From assembly GCA_902795045.1 (NCBI GenBank), contig CADBJU010000005.1, positions 1 through 64,000 of the forward strand: DNA of 64,000 bases, given 5' to 3'. Positions 1 through 7,200 of this stretch are shown in pieces; the first letter of the stretch is position 1, and every line of letters starts with the position of its first letter. Both the position numbers and the translations under genes were made by a program. Below the pieces are notes generated by a model. It saw only the letters and a list, made by a program, of their open reading frames with translations. It did no database searches and was not told the origin of the DNA. Origin of the DNA: Oscillospiraceae bacterium (GTDB taxonomy: Bacteria; Bacillota; Clostridia; Oscillospirales; Oscillospiraceae).

Positions 1-149
1 ATGAGCAGATGCAAGCCTTTACTCATTGCTTTCTGGCTAAGCTCCCACAGCATCTGCGCTCGGCACTCGGAATTCCTCACCCTTCCGTTGCTGCTTGACG
101 CTACCTTGAGGCGGCTTTCCCAGATTTCATGCGGCTTTGCAGCCACTTT

Positions 150-230
150 TTATGTGGGAAGTTTTAGTAAATATACTTCAAGGAAATTGCGAATCAGCAT
201 AAAAAGCTGGGCATCCTTCACTCTTCCCAT
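150..230 (-). pseudogene. N-terminal fragment of a third tyrosine recombinase
   Basis: An ATG at 230 overlaps the stop of the preceding recombinase (218-220) by 13 bases, in the style of coupled recombinase trios. The 26 codons contain FMLIRNFLEVYL, which resembles the first helix of the SAM-like core-binding domain of XerC-type recombinases. The frame then hits TAA at 150-152, and I cannot find a clean continuation in any frame down to position 1. It may be a broken third member of a Tn554-like trio. The short length keeps this tentative. Confidence 0.4.
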
Positions 231-1192
231 AGCTCACACCTCGGAAGGATTTTGTTCATGCCGTCCCAATCAATCCCCGCGTTTTTTACAAGATGCTCAG
301 GAAGAAGATGAATGTAATAAGCAGTGGACGCAAGTTCTCTATGGCCCATATATGTCTGAAGATACGGAAGCCGTGAGCCGAGATCATACTTTTGATCCAG
401 CCATCTGTTTAAAACGGTTGTCGCAAAACGATGCCTGAGATCGTAGACTCGAACATCTGGAAGCATGTCCTCCGGAACGTCCGGTTTAGTCTGAGCAAAA
501 AAGGTACGAAAGCGTTTCTGCATCTTCTGTGCGGTAAACGGTCTGTTATGACCGGTAGGAAAGAAATAGTCATCGTCCGGGTAGGCCGCGTCGCGCATCG
601 CTGCATATTCTCTTGCCAGAGCAAGCATATCTTCAGACATGACGACAGTTCTGCTTTTGTGCCATTTCGTATTCAGGATACGAATCTCGCCGGTTTTCAA
701 ATCCACATTTGCACTTTTCAACTGGCGGCCTTCGCCTGGACGCAGCCCGCAAGTATAGGTCAGCCGAAAATATGCCTGGAAGAGATATTTTTGGAACGGA
801 TTACGCCTGCAAACATAGCTGTCAATTTTTGAAAAGAGTGCAGAAAGCTCATCATCAGAAAGCAGATAAGGGATGAATGTTCTTTTTCCTGAGATATATG
901 CATCGGGAAGAATGTATGCGGCTTTCCCGACTGCATTTTGGTATCGCGCCAGGCCACGCAGAAAAGCAGCGCGCGAATGGATTACACCATTCGCAGTTCC
1001 AGCATCCATGCGCAACCAGCTCATGGCCAGTGCTTCCGTTATGAGATCTGCAGCAGGATAGTTTTTCGCACAGAAAAGGTCAAACTGCCTGCTGCGATCC
1101 AAAAAAGTGCTCTCCGCATATCCCAATGACACCTTGAGATCAATCATGCCGTCCAGATCATCCGCGAATGAACTCATATAACCTCGGTTCAT
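218..1192 (-). CDS. Tyrosine recombinase/integrase (second of a tandem set)
   Basis: A 324-residue site-specific recombinase of the phage integrase family. The N-terminal third looks like a core-binding domain. The C-terminal catalytic domain shows the arginine box (CGLRPGEGRQL), the HxxR-type box (DLRHRFATTVL), then MGHRELASTAYYI with the second histidine and the nucleophilic tyrosine. All catalytic motifs are therefore visible and the gene is probably intact. Its ATG overlaps the stop of the upstream recombinase (ATGA at 1189-1192), so the two are translationally coupled. Paired or triple recombinases of this layout are known from Tn554-type elements; the exact target here is unknown. Confidence 0.9.
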   Translation of the reverse strand: MNRGYMSSFADDLDGMIDLKVSLGYAESTFLDRSRQFDLFCAKNYPAADLITEALAMSWLRMDAGTANGVIHSRAAFLRGLARYQNAVGKAAYILPDAYISGKRTFIPYLLSDDELSALFSKIDSYVCRRNPFQKYLFQAYFRLTYTCGLRPGEGRQLKSANVDLKTGEIRILNTKWHKSRTVVMSEDMLALAREYAAMRDAAYPDDDYFFPTGHNRPFTAQKMQKRFRTFFAQTKPDVPEDMLPDVRVYDLRHRFATTVLNRWLDQKYDLGSRLPYLQTYMGHRELASTAYYIHLLPEHLVKNAGIDWDGMNKILPRCELWEE

Positions 1193-2427
1193 TTGAATGC
1201 CCTCCCAGTTACCGGGATGTCCGTGAAATCAAGCGCGCATTCCTTGAGATTTCCGGTATCCAGCGAAAGGTATTGTCGGGAAGAATGCATGTCATTGTGG
1301 CCGAGAATTTGCGCTACCGTTGTAAGAGGCGTTCCCGCTACAATCAGCTTTTTGGCCAGCCTCCTGCGAAGTCCATGAAAGCCCTTACCATCAAACGGCT
1401 GACGGACAATTCCAGCTTGCTTCTGGTATTTTTGAAACATATCTCCGACTGACACGGCATCCATCATAGCAACGCATGGGGCACTCGCTCGCAAAAATAC
1501 TTCCTTGCAGTCAGTTTCAGGACGCGCGTTCAAAATATAATCCTGAAGCGCTGTTCCAACATCCGACAGCAGAGGCAGTACAACTGTACGTGTGGTTTTC
1601 TGCTGTACAATCCGAATCTCACCTCTTCGCCAATCAATGTTTTCAAGTTGAAGCCGGATAATATCGCAGGCGCGCATTCCGGTAGAGGCGGCAAGTAAAA
1701 TTATTGCTTTGTCTCGTTTTCCCTTAGGTGAATCGGTATCAATCACATTCAAAACAGCCTCCAGCTCGTTGTCCGTTACGTAGCTTTGAATCGGCATCTC
1801 GCGGTACACTTTGTAAGAGAAAAGCTCAACGCAGTCGGGTACTGGCACCTCCGTGTCTCTCAGAAATATGTGAAAATGCCTCAGATAGAGTAAAAGCGTA
1901 TGGAGTGTCGAAATCTTCACCTCCGAAGCGGTCTGAAACAGAAAAGCCCTCGCGTCATCAACTGTAGCTTTGAACAGAGAACATCCTTTACGCTCAAAAT
2001 AATTCAGATACTTTCGCACAGCCCATGCGGCATCATTTCTTGTGTTTGAACCGTAATTCTTCGCTGCCAAAAACAAATCCAACAGTCGCGCATGTTTGGC
2101 ATTCAAAATATATGCCGTCCCATGCACAACCGGAGCTATAGAAATCTTGCCGGTCATATACAATTCGTTCATTCGTGAAGCAGCCAGGTTAAGTGAAAAG
2201 TAATACCCGGAGAGCTCCTTCCGATCATACCGCTCCCTTTGGATGCGCATAAATTCTTCTGTGACAAAGGGATCATAAAAGACGTGTGACGTTTTTTCAT
2301 AGTATTTCTCAATTGTGCGTATGTCCGGCATGTAGTTTCTCCATATCGTGGACTCCCTGTATCCGGCTCTCCGAAATTCGGCCAACAACATTGCTGTGAG
2401 TTCGTGTATCGTGATCTGTCCTTGCAC
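1189..2427 (-). CDS. Tyrosine recombinase/integrase (first of a tandem set)
   Basis: A phage-integrase-family recombinase of about 412 residues. The catalytic domain has TGMRACDIIRL (arginine I), HGLRRRLAKKLI (HxxR) and LGHNDMHSSRQYL (histidine and nucleophilic tyrosine). I place the start at the GTG at 2427, because GGAGG lies eight bases upstream; the GTG nine bases earlier is too close to that ribosome binding site. It is the promoter-proximal gene of the recombinase set and reads away from the TTATCCCGAA repeat array at 2504-2676, which is a plausible recombination or control region for it. Confidence 0.9.
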   Translation of the reverse strand: MQGQITIHELTAMLLAEFRRAGYRESTIWRNYMPDIRTIEKYYEKTSHVFYDPFVTEEFMRIQRERYDRKELSGYYFSLNLAASRMNELYMTGKISIAPVVHGTAYILNAKHARLLDLFLAAKNYGSNTRNDAAWAVRKYLNYFERKGCSLFKATVDDARAFLFQTASEVKISTLHTLLLYLRHFHIFLRDTEVPVPDCVELFSYKVYREMPIQSYVTDNELEAVLNVIDTDSPKGKRDKAIILLAASTGMRACDIIRLQLENIDWRRGEIRIVQQKTTRTVVLPLLSDVGTALQDYILNARPETDCKEVFLRASAPCVAMMDAVSVGDMFQKYQKQAGIVRQPFDGKGFHGLRRRLAKKLIVAGTPLTTVAQILGHNDMHSSRQYLSLDTGNLKECALDFTDIPVTGRAFK

Positions 2428-2503
2428 GGGGATCACCTCCAGTGAAAAGTCGGGACGCTGCCCGCTTTCACTATTATCCGCTACTCTGCACCTTAACGCT
2501 ATA

Positions 2504-2676
2504 TTATCCCGAAATTTGCTGCGCTCTGATTGCGATTTGCCCAGTGACCTCCCCTGAGAGAGAAAATATTATCCCGAAAAATCATAATGGAACTCGTTGA
2601 ATACCAACAGGTTCCCTCATGATTTCGGGATAACATATTTTTCGTGATAACTGACGTTATCCCGAATTCGGGATAA
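2504..2676. repeat. Array of TTATCCCGAA repeats with a 20-bp perfect palindrome
   Basis: The 10-mer TTATCCCGAA occurs forward at 2504-2513, 2569-2578 and 2657-2666. It occurs inverted at 2624-2633 and 2667-2676, with a one-mismatch inverted copy at 2641-2650. The last two exact copies abut as the perfect palindrome TTATCCCGAATTCGGGATAA (2657-2676). The array fills most of the 335-base gap between the divergent recombinase and mobC genes. It could be recombinase arm/core sites, an operator for a repressor, or iterons; the sequence alone does not decide. Confidence 0.85.
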
Positions 2677-2718
2677 TGTCTGCAAGCATCGCCTTTGTGA
2701 TTCCACAAAGGCAAAAAG

Positions 2719-2733
2719 AGGGGCAGCGCCCCT
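2719..2733. other. Short GC hairpin upstream of mobC
   Basis: AGGGGC and GCCCCT form a perfect 6-bp stem around the three-base loop AGC, 30 bases before the mobC start. Hairpins of this type are common between oriT and mobilisation genes, but no nic site can be recognised, so an oriT role is only a guess. Confidence 0.4.
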
Positions 2734-2762
2734 GTAACCCCAATTTGAAAGGAAGATTGATA

Positions 2763-3140
2763 TTGAGAAAAAGAGACGTACATGTTCAGCTCTGGCTGAA
2801 CCGGAAAGAAGCCGAAGCCCTTTCCCGCAATGCGGAAAGATGCAATTTAACACAGTCAGCATATCTTCGGCACCTGATTATGGGCTTTGCCCCGCGTGAG
2901 GCTCCGCCGTTGGATTACCATGCCATGATGAGACAGATTTTCCATGCAGGGAGAAGTTTGAATCAGATCGCTACAAAAGCCCATGTGCTGAATGTAATCG
3001 ATGCCCGGCGCTATGACGAGAGTGTCCGCATGCTGGAGGACACGATATTGAAGATTGAGGATGCGGTCATCGTGCCGCAGAAAATGGAAAAGGAGGAATT
3101 ACTTGAAACCTGTACAGCTCAAAAATGTCGAATTATGTAA
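2763..3140 (+). CDS. mobC: MobC-like mobilisation (relaxosome accessory) protein
   Basis: A 125-residue protein. Residues 1-45 read as a ribbon-helix-helix DNA-binding domain (RKRDVHVQLWLNRKEAEAL, then TQSAYLRHLI). Residues 50-110 carry the MobC signature region with RSLNQIA. MobC proteins help the relaxase bind and open oriT. I choose the TTG at 2763, seven bases after GGAAG; the ATG at 2676 would sit on the palindrome and has no ribosome binding site. The 3' end overlaps parB by 38 bases. No relaxase gene follows, which is unusual for this family. Confidence 0.8.
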   Translation: MRKRDVHVQLWLNRKEAEALSRNAERCNLTQSAYLRHLIMGFAPREAPPLDYHAMMRQIFHAGRSLNQIATKAHVLNVIDARRYDESVRMLEDTILKIEDAVIVPQKMEKEELLETCTAQKCRIM

Positions 3141-3951
3141 ACTAAAGCCATTTGCTCACCACCCCTATAAGGTGCGGGATGATGCGGAAATGGAAGCACT
3201 CACCGAGAGTATCCGGATAAATGGGATCATGACGCCGCTGCTGGTCAGACCTGTGGAGGGTAGCCCCGGTGAGTATGAAGTGATCTCAGGGCATAGACGT
3301 ATGCATGCGGCGGAGAAGGCGGGACTGAAAACAGTGCCCGCCTTTGTTGCGGAAATGGACCGCGCAGAATCCATCATAAAGATGGTGGACAGCAATCTCC
3401 AGCGGGAGCACCTGCTGCCGAGCGAAAAGGCATTTGCCTACAGGCTGAAGCTGGAAGCGTTGAAGCAACAGGGCAAACGCAATGACCTGACTTCCCGACA
3501 GGTTGTCGGAAAGTTGGAGAGCGCCGATCAGGTGAGCGAGACGGAGAGCGGACGCCAGGTACAGCGCTATATCCGGTTGACCTATCTGCTGCCAGAGCTG
3601 CTAAGTCGTGTAGATGAAGGGAAGATCGCGCTGACGCCGGCTGTGTATCTTTCGTATCTGTCGAAGCAGGAACAGCTTTGGCTTATAGAGGCCATGGAAG
3701 CCAACGACTGTACGCCCTCCGTCAGTCAGGCTTTTCAGTTGAAAGCGGAAAGCGCAGCGGGAAAACTTACACAGGATTCGATCACCGCACTCATGTGCAA
3801 AGAAAAGGCCAATCAGAAGGAGCGACTGAAAATCCCTATGGATCGTATCCGCAAATACTTCCCCGCAAGCTACACCAACGCGCAGATGGAGGAAGAGATC
3901 GTGAAGATGTGCGAGGCACGCTACCGGAAAAGGACGGCGATGGAAAGATGA
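3103..3951 (+). CDS. parB: ParB/Spo0J-family protein
   Basis: About 282 residues from the TTG at 3103, which has AGGAGG six bases upstream. The N-terminal ParB/sulfiredoxin-like domain includes MTPLLVRPVEGSPGEYEVISGHRRMHAA; GHRR is the conserved CTP/nucleotide-binding box. A helix-turn-helix central domain and a Lys/Arg-rich C-terminus follow. In chromosomes and plasmids ParB loads at parS; on integrative elements solitary ParB-like genes may serve maintenance or regulation. No parA is present. It lies inside a compact mobC-parB-small ORF-recombinase block with overlapping ends. Confidence 0.85.
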   Translation: MKPVQLKNVELCKLKPFAHHPYKVRDDAEMEALTESIRINGIMTPLLVRPVEGSPGEYEVISGHRRMHAAEKAGLKTVPAFVAEMDRAESIIKMVDSNLQREHLLPSEKAFAYRLKLEALKQQGKRNDLTSRQVVGKLESADQVSETESGRQVQRYIRLTYLLPELLSRVDEGKIALTPAVYLSYLSKQEQLWLIEAMEANDCTPSVSQAFQLKAESAAGKLTQDSITALMCKEKANQKERLKIPMDRIRKYFPASYTNAQMEEEIVKMCEARYRKRTAMER

Positions 3952-4118
3952 GAAAACTGGGATGGAGTATTGGGGTGATTCATAGCGAGCATAAATACTG
4001 CATCAATGGTGTCACTTATACCGTTAGTACTAAATTTGAGCCGCCTAGCGAGGGACGGCCAGTACAACGCGCCATTGAGCACATGATTTCTTGCGACATG
4101 ATAGATTTGATGGAGTAG
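3948..4118 (+). CDS. Small hypothetical protein of an integrative element
   Basis: A 56-residue ORF starting at an ATG that overlaps the parB stop (ATGA), which supports translation by coupling. It contains HSEHKYCINGVTYTVSTKFEP, suggestive of a short beta-rich fold, and ends with an acidic helix. I do not recognise a family. Its position between parB and the recombinase suggests it belongs to the element's module. Confidence 0.6.
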   Translation: MRKLGWSIGVIHSEHKYCINGVTYTVSTKFEPPSEGRPVQRAIEHMISCDMIDLME

Positions 4119-4179
4119 GCAGAGAGTGGTAAAATTCACTCGGAATATGTGTGTTCGGCTGCCGGAGAGGAGGAATAAC

Positions 4180-5853
4180 ATGCAGCCGAAAAAGAAAGAG
4201 CAAACCGGAATCACTGCCCTGTACTGCCGCCTCTCAAGAGACGACGGCGCAGACGGCGACAGCAATTCCGTATCGAATCAAAAGCGGCTCCTGACCCAGA
4301 AAGCGAAAGAAATGGGGCTGGGCAACACCAGATTCTATGTGGACGATGGATACACAGGCACAAACTTCAACCGCCCCGGATTTCAAGCCATGCTGAATGA
4401 TATAGACATGGGCTTCGTGACCACCGTCATGGTCAAAGACCTGTCCCGCCTGGGCAGAGACTATGTCTCCGTCGGAAACTACACCGACAGTTATTTCCCG
4501 GACCGGAATGTACGCTTCATTGCGGTCAATGATCTGGTGGACAGCGACGAAGGTGAAAACGAACTGGCGCCGTTCCGAAACGTCATGAACGAGATGTACG
4601 CGCGTGACATCAGCCGCAAGGTGCGATCCGCTCACCGTATCCGGGGAAACCTGGGTGAACCGTTGTCTCAGCCGCCCTATGGATACCGCAAAGCACCGGA
4701 GAACAAGAAAAAATGGATCATCGACCCGGAGGCAGCAGAAGTAGTGCGGCGTATTTTCCGTATGTGCCTGGAGGGAAAGGGCAATGAAGCGATCGCCCAT
4801 GTCTTGCAGGAGGAAAGAATCATGGTCCCAATGGCATACTGGCAGAGCCAGGGGCTTGATCGCGGCGGAAAGAAAACGCAGCAGAACCCATATAAATGGT
4901 GCAAGACGACCGTCACCAAAATCCTTACGCAGCAGGAATATTGCGGGGATGTGATCAACTTCAAAACCTACTCCAAGTCCTTCAAGAATAAGGCACGTCT
5001 GGAGAATCCGGTGGAAAACTGGGTCATTTTCAAGGATGTGCATGAGCCGATCATTGACCGAGAATCTTTCGAGCAGGTGCAGAAGCTGATTGGGAATACC
5101 AGACGCAGGGCACCCAAGCCTGAAAACGGAGAAAAGAATATGTTTTCCGATCTTCTCTACTGTGCCGACTGCGGGAAAAAGCTGTGGTATGGAACCAACA
5201 CCCGAAATAAGGATATCCACTTTTTCAGTTGCTCCAATTATGAAAAGGACTACCGCGGCACCTGCAAGACGCGCCATTATATCCGGGCGGATGCTGTGGA
5301 GCAGATCGTGAAGCTGGAGCTGCGGCAGATCGGAGAATGCCTGAAAGCGGATGAAGAGGGCTTTGCTGAACTGCTGGCACAGAAAACGCAAAAGGACATG
5401 CTGGCGGAGAAGAAACAGTTGGAGGATGAATTGCAAAAAGCAATTGCGAGAAACGAGACGGTCCTGAAGCTGTACGAGAAGGTATATGAGGACAACGTCA
5501 CAGGCAAGGTCACGGATGAGTTTTTCATGCAGCTGAGCCACAGGTATGAGGTCGAGCGTATGGAGCTGAAAAGCAAGATCTCCGACCTGCGCAGACAGCT
5601 TGCAGAGATGGGCGCCCGTGAGCTTGGCAGAGATCGTTTCCTTGCGGCTATACGGAAGTTCATGCAGATGGACACGCTGACTGCACCGCTGCTGCGGGAG
5701 CTGATCGACCGGATCGACGTGTATGAGACGGAGGGTACGGGCAGAAACCACACCCAGCGTGTGGTGATCCATTACCGCTTCGTGGGGTATATTGTCCTCC
5801 CGGATGATGTGTTCACGCGAAACTACAGAGCCGACACCCGGCAGGGCGTTTGA
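4180..5853 (+). CDS. Large serine recombinase (TnpX/Tn4451-like)
   Basis: About 557 residues from the ATG at 4180, preceded by GAGGAGGAATAAC. The resolvase domain (about 8-155) has ALYCRLSRDD with the catalytic serine and KDLSRLGRDY with conserved arginines. The Recombinase domain (about 175-290) contains PPYGYRK. A zinc ribbon follows (CADCGKKL... then CSNYEKDYRGTC). A coiled coil of about 400-480 precedes the C-terminal tail. These enzymes excise and integrate mobilisable elements. It is the last gene of the mobile block, 63 bases from the tRNA-Arg 3' end. Confidence 0.95.
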   Translation: MQPKKKEQTGITALYCRLSRDDGADGDSNSVSNQKRLLTQKAKEMGLGNTRFYVDDGYTGTNFNRPGFQAMLNDIDMGFVTTVMVKDLSRLGRDYVSVGNYTDSYFPDRNVRFIAVNDLVDSDEGENELAPFRNVMNEMYARDISRKVRSAHRIRGNLGEPLSQPPYGYRKAPENKKKWIIDPEAAEVVRRIFRMCLEGKGNEAIAHVLQEERIMVPMAYWQSQGLDRGGKKTQQNPYKWCKTTVTKILTQQEYCGDVINFKTYSKSFKNKARLENPVENWVIFKDVHEPIIDRESFEQVQKLIGNTRRRAPKPENGEKNMFSDLLYCADCGKKLWYGTNTRNKDIHFFSCSNYEKDYRGTCKTRHYIRADAVEQIVKLELRQIGECLKADEEGFAELLAQKTQKDMLAEKKQLEDELQKAIARNETVLKLYEKVYEDNVTGKVTDEFFMQLSHRYEVERMELKSKISDLRRQLAEMGARELGRDRFLAAIRKFMQMDTLTAPLLRELIDRIDVYETEGTGRNHTQRVVIHYRFVGYIVLPDDVFTRNYRADTRQGV

Positions 5854-5866
5854 ATACACCGATGGG

Positions 5867-5915
5867 AAAAAAAAATTCGAGTGTCCATAACCCAAATCCG
5901 TTATGAACACTCGAA
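5867..5915 (-). terminator. Rho-independent terminator of the tRNA-Arg gene
   Basis: Two 16-base arms (5876-5891 and 5900-5915) pair with a single mismatch around an 8-base loop. On the minus strand they are followed by nine consecutive T (5867-5875). It begins two bases past the CCA end of the tRNA, so it terminates that transcript. Confidence 0.85.
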
Positions 5916-5916
5916 A

Positions 5917-5993
5917 TGGTACGGCTGACGGGATTCGAACCCACGACCTCCAGAGTCGGAGTCTGGCACTCTATCCAGCTGAGCTACAGCCGC
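5917..5993 (-). tRNA. tRNA-Arg (anticodon CCG)
   Basis: The 77-base minus-strand sequence folds as a cloverleaf: a 7-bp acceptor stem (GCGGCTG with CAGCCGT), D stem GCTC/GAGT, anticodon arm CCAGA-CTCCGAC-TCTGG, T loop TTCGAAT, and an encoded CCA end. Loop positions 34-36 read CCG, decoding CGG arginine codons. It borders the mobile block; I see no duplicated 3' end inside the window to prove that the gene is the attachment site. Confidence 0.95.
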
Positions 5994-6007
5994 ATTTATG
6001 GCCCGTA

Positions 6008-6036
6008 TTTACAACGAACATGAATTCTGGTATAAT
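6008..6036 (+). promoter_or_regulatory. Sigma-A promoter for apbE-recG
   Basis: TTTACA (6008-6013), a 17-base spacer, and TATAAT (6031-6036) with an extended -10 TG at 6028-6029. It lies 115 bases before the apbE start. Confidence 0.7.
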
Positions 6037-6150
6037 ATCAGTGTTCGCCATTCACGGGAACGGTCTGTATTATAGCAAACTTTCCAGCCGATGGCAAGTG
6101 CGTTTTGCACTTTGCCGCGGAAATCTTTTCGACATCAAAGGGGACTCCCT

Positions 6151-7197
6151 ATGAAAAAGCTTGGAACGCTCAAAAAGATGGTGCTCCTGTGCCTGTGTCT
6201 GTGCACGCTGCTGCCGCTGGCAGGCTGCGGGGAAGCAAAAATGGCACAGCGGCAGGTCTTCGCCATGGATACCATCATGACGCTCACTGCATACGGGCAC
6301 AATGCCGAGCGCGGTCTGACCGCTGCTCAGGGCGTCATCCAATCCATGAACGACATGCTCGACCCCGATATTGAGACCAGCACCACCTATGCCATCAACC
6401 ACGCAAACGGCGGCAACGTCTCTGTCTCGGGCCAGGTGGCAAATATGCTCTCCACCGCGCAGACCGTCTATAAGCAGAGCGGCGGCGCGCTGGATCTCAC
6501 CATCTATCCCGTCATCCAGAAGTGGGGCTTTGACAGCGGGCGCTACTACGTGCCGACCGACGAGGAGCTGTGGGAAGACCTTGTGCGCCGCGGTTTTGAC
6601 AAGATGGTGCTCACGAGCTTCCCGAGCTCCGGCTCCTACGCGGTGTCCTTCCCCGCCGGGACCGCCATCAGCTTCGGCGCGGTGGCCAAGGGCTGCGCTT
6701 CCGACAATGCCATCAATGCCATGCGCAATGTGGGCGTGAAGAGCGGCATCGTCTCTCTCGGCGGCAATGTCCAGACCCTGGGCCTCAAGCCTGACGGCTC
6801 GTTCTGGAATGTCGCCGTTCAGGACCCGAACAACACCGCAAGCTATGTGGGTGTGCTTTCGGTGGGGCAGACTGCGGTGGTCACCTCCGGCACCTACCAG
6901 CGCTTCTTCATTCAAAACGGCAAGACCTACCACCACCTCATCAACCCCGAATCCGGCAGGCCCATCAACAATACCCTCAAGTCCGTCACCATCGTGACCG
7001 AGGACGGGACCCTGGCCGACTGCCTGTCCACCGCCATGTTCGTGCTGGGCCAGAGCAAAGCGCTCAACTACTGGCGGCAGTACGGCGGATTTGACATGGT
7101 GCTGGTCAACACCGACAACGAGGTCATCTGCACCAAGGGCCTGATCGAAAAATTCACCCTGACCAACAACAGCTATACGCTTCGCTATGTGGAGTAA
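6151..7197 (+). CDS. apbE: FAD:protein FMN transferase (ApbE lipoprotein)
   Basis: A 348-residue secreted lipoprotein. The N-terminus is positively charged, then hydrophobic, with a lipobox LAGC near residues 23-26. ApbE covalently attaches FMN from FAD to Ser/Thr of extracytoplasmic flavoproteins such as Rnf/Nqr subunits. Family marks visible are FGAVAKG and the C-terminal HLINPESGRP followed by TLADCLSTAMF, whose Asp and Thr/Ser help bind Mg2+. I start at the ATG at 6151, just after AAAGGGG. Only three bases separate its stop from recG, so the two are probably co-transcribed. No flavoprotein target is in the window. Confidence 0.95.
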   Translation: MKKLGTLKKMVLLCLCLCTLLPLAGCGEAKMAQRQVFAMDTIMTLTAYGHNAERGLTAAQGVIQSMNDMLDPDIETSTTYAINHANGGNVSVSGQVANMLSTAQTVYKQSGGALDLTIYPVIQKWGFDSGRYYVPTDEELWEDLVRRGFDKMVLTSFPSSGSYAVSFPAGTAISFGAVAKGCASDNAINAMRNVGVKSGIVSLGGNVQTLGLKPDGSFWNVAVQDPNNTASYVGVLSVGQTAVVTSGTYQRFFIQNGKTYHHLINPESGRPINNTLKSVTIVTEDGTLADCLSTAMFVLGQSKALNYWRQYGGFDMVLVNTDNEVICTKGLIEKFTLTNNSYTLRYVE

Positions 7198-7200
7198 GAC

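Noticed and set aside
4234..5910. A 558-codon minus-strand ORF opposite the serine recombinase
   Set aside because: Low-complexity antisense frame of a recognised gene; no family motifs and no ribosome binding site.
5917..5993. tRNA-Arg as proven attachment site of the left-hand element
   Set aside because: No duplicate of the tRNA 3' end is visible in 1-5853, and large serine recombinases rarely use tRNA ends.
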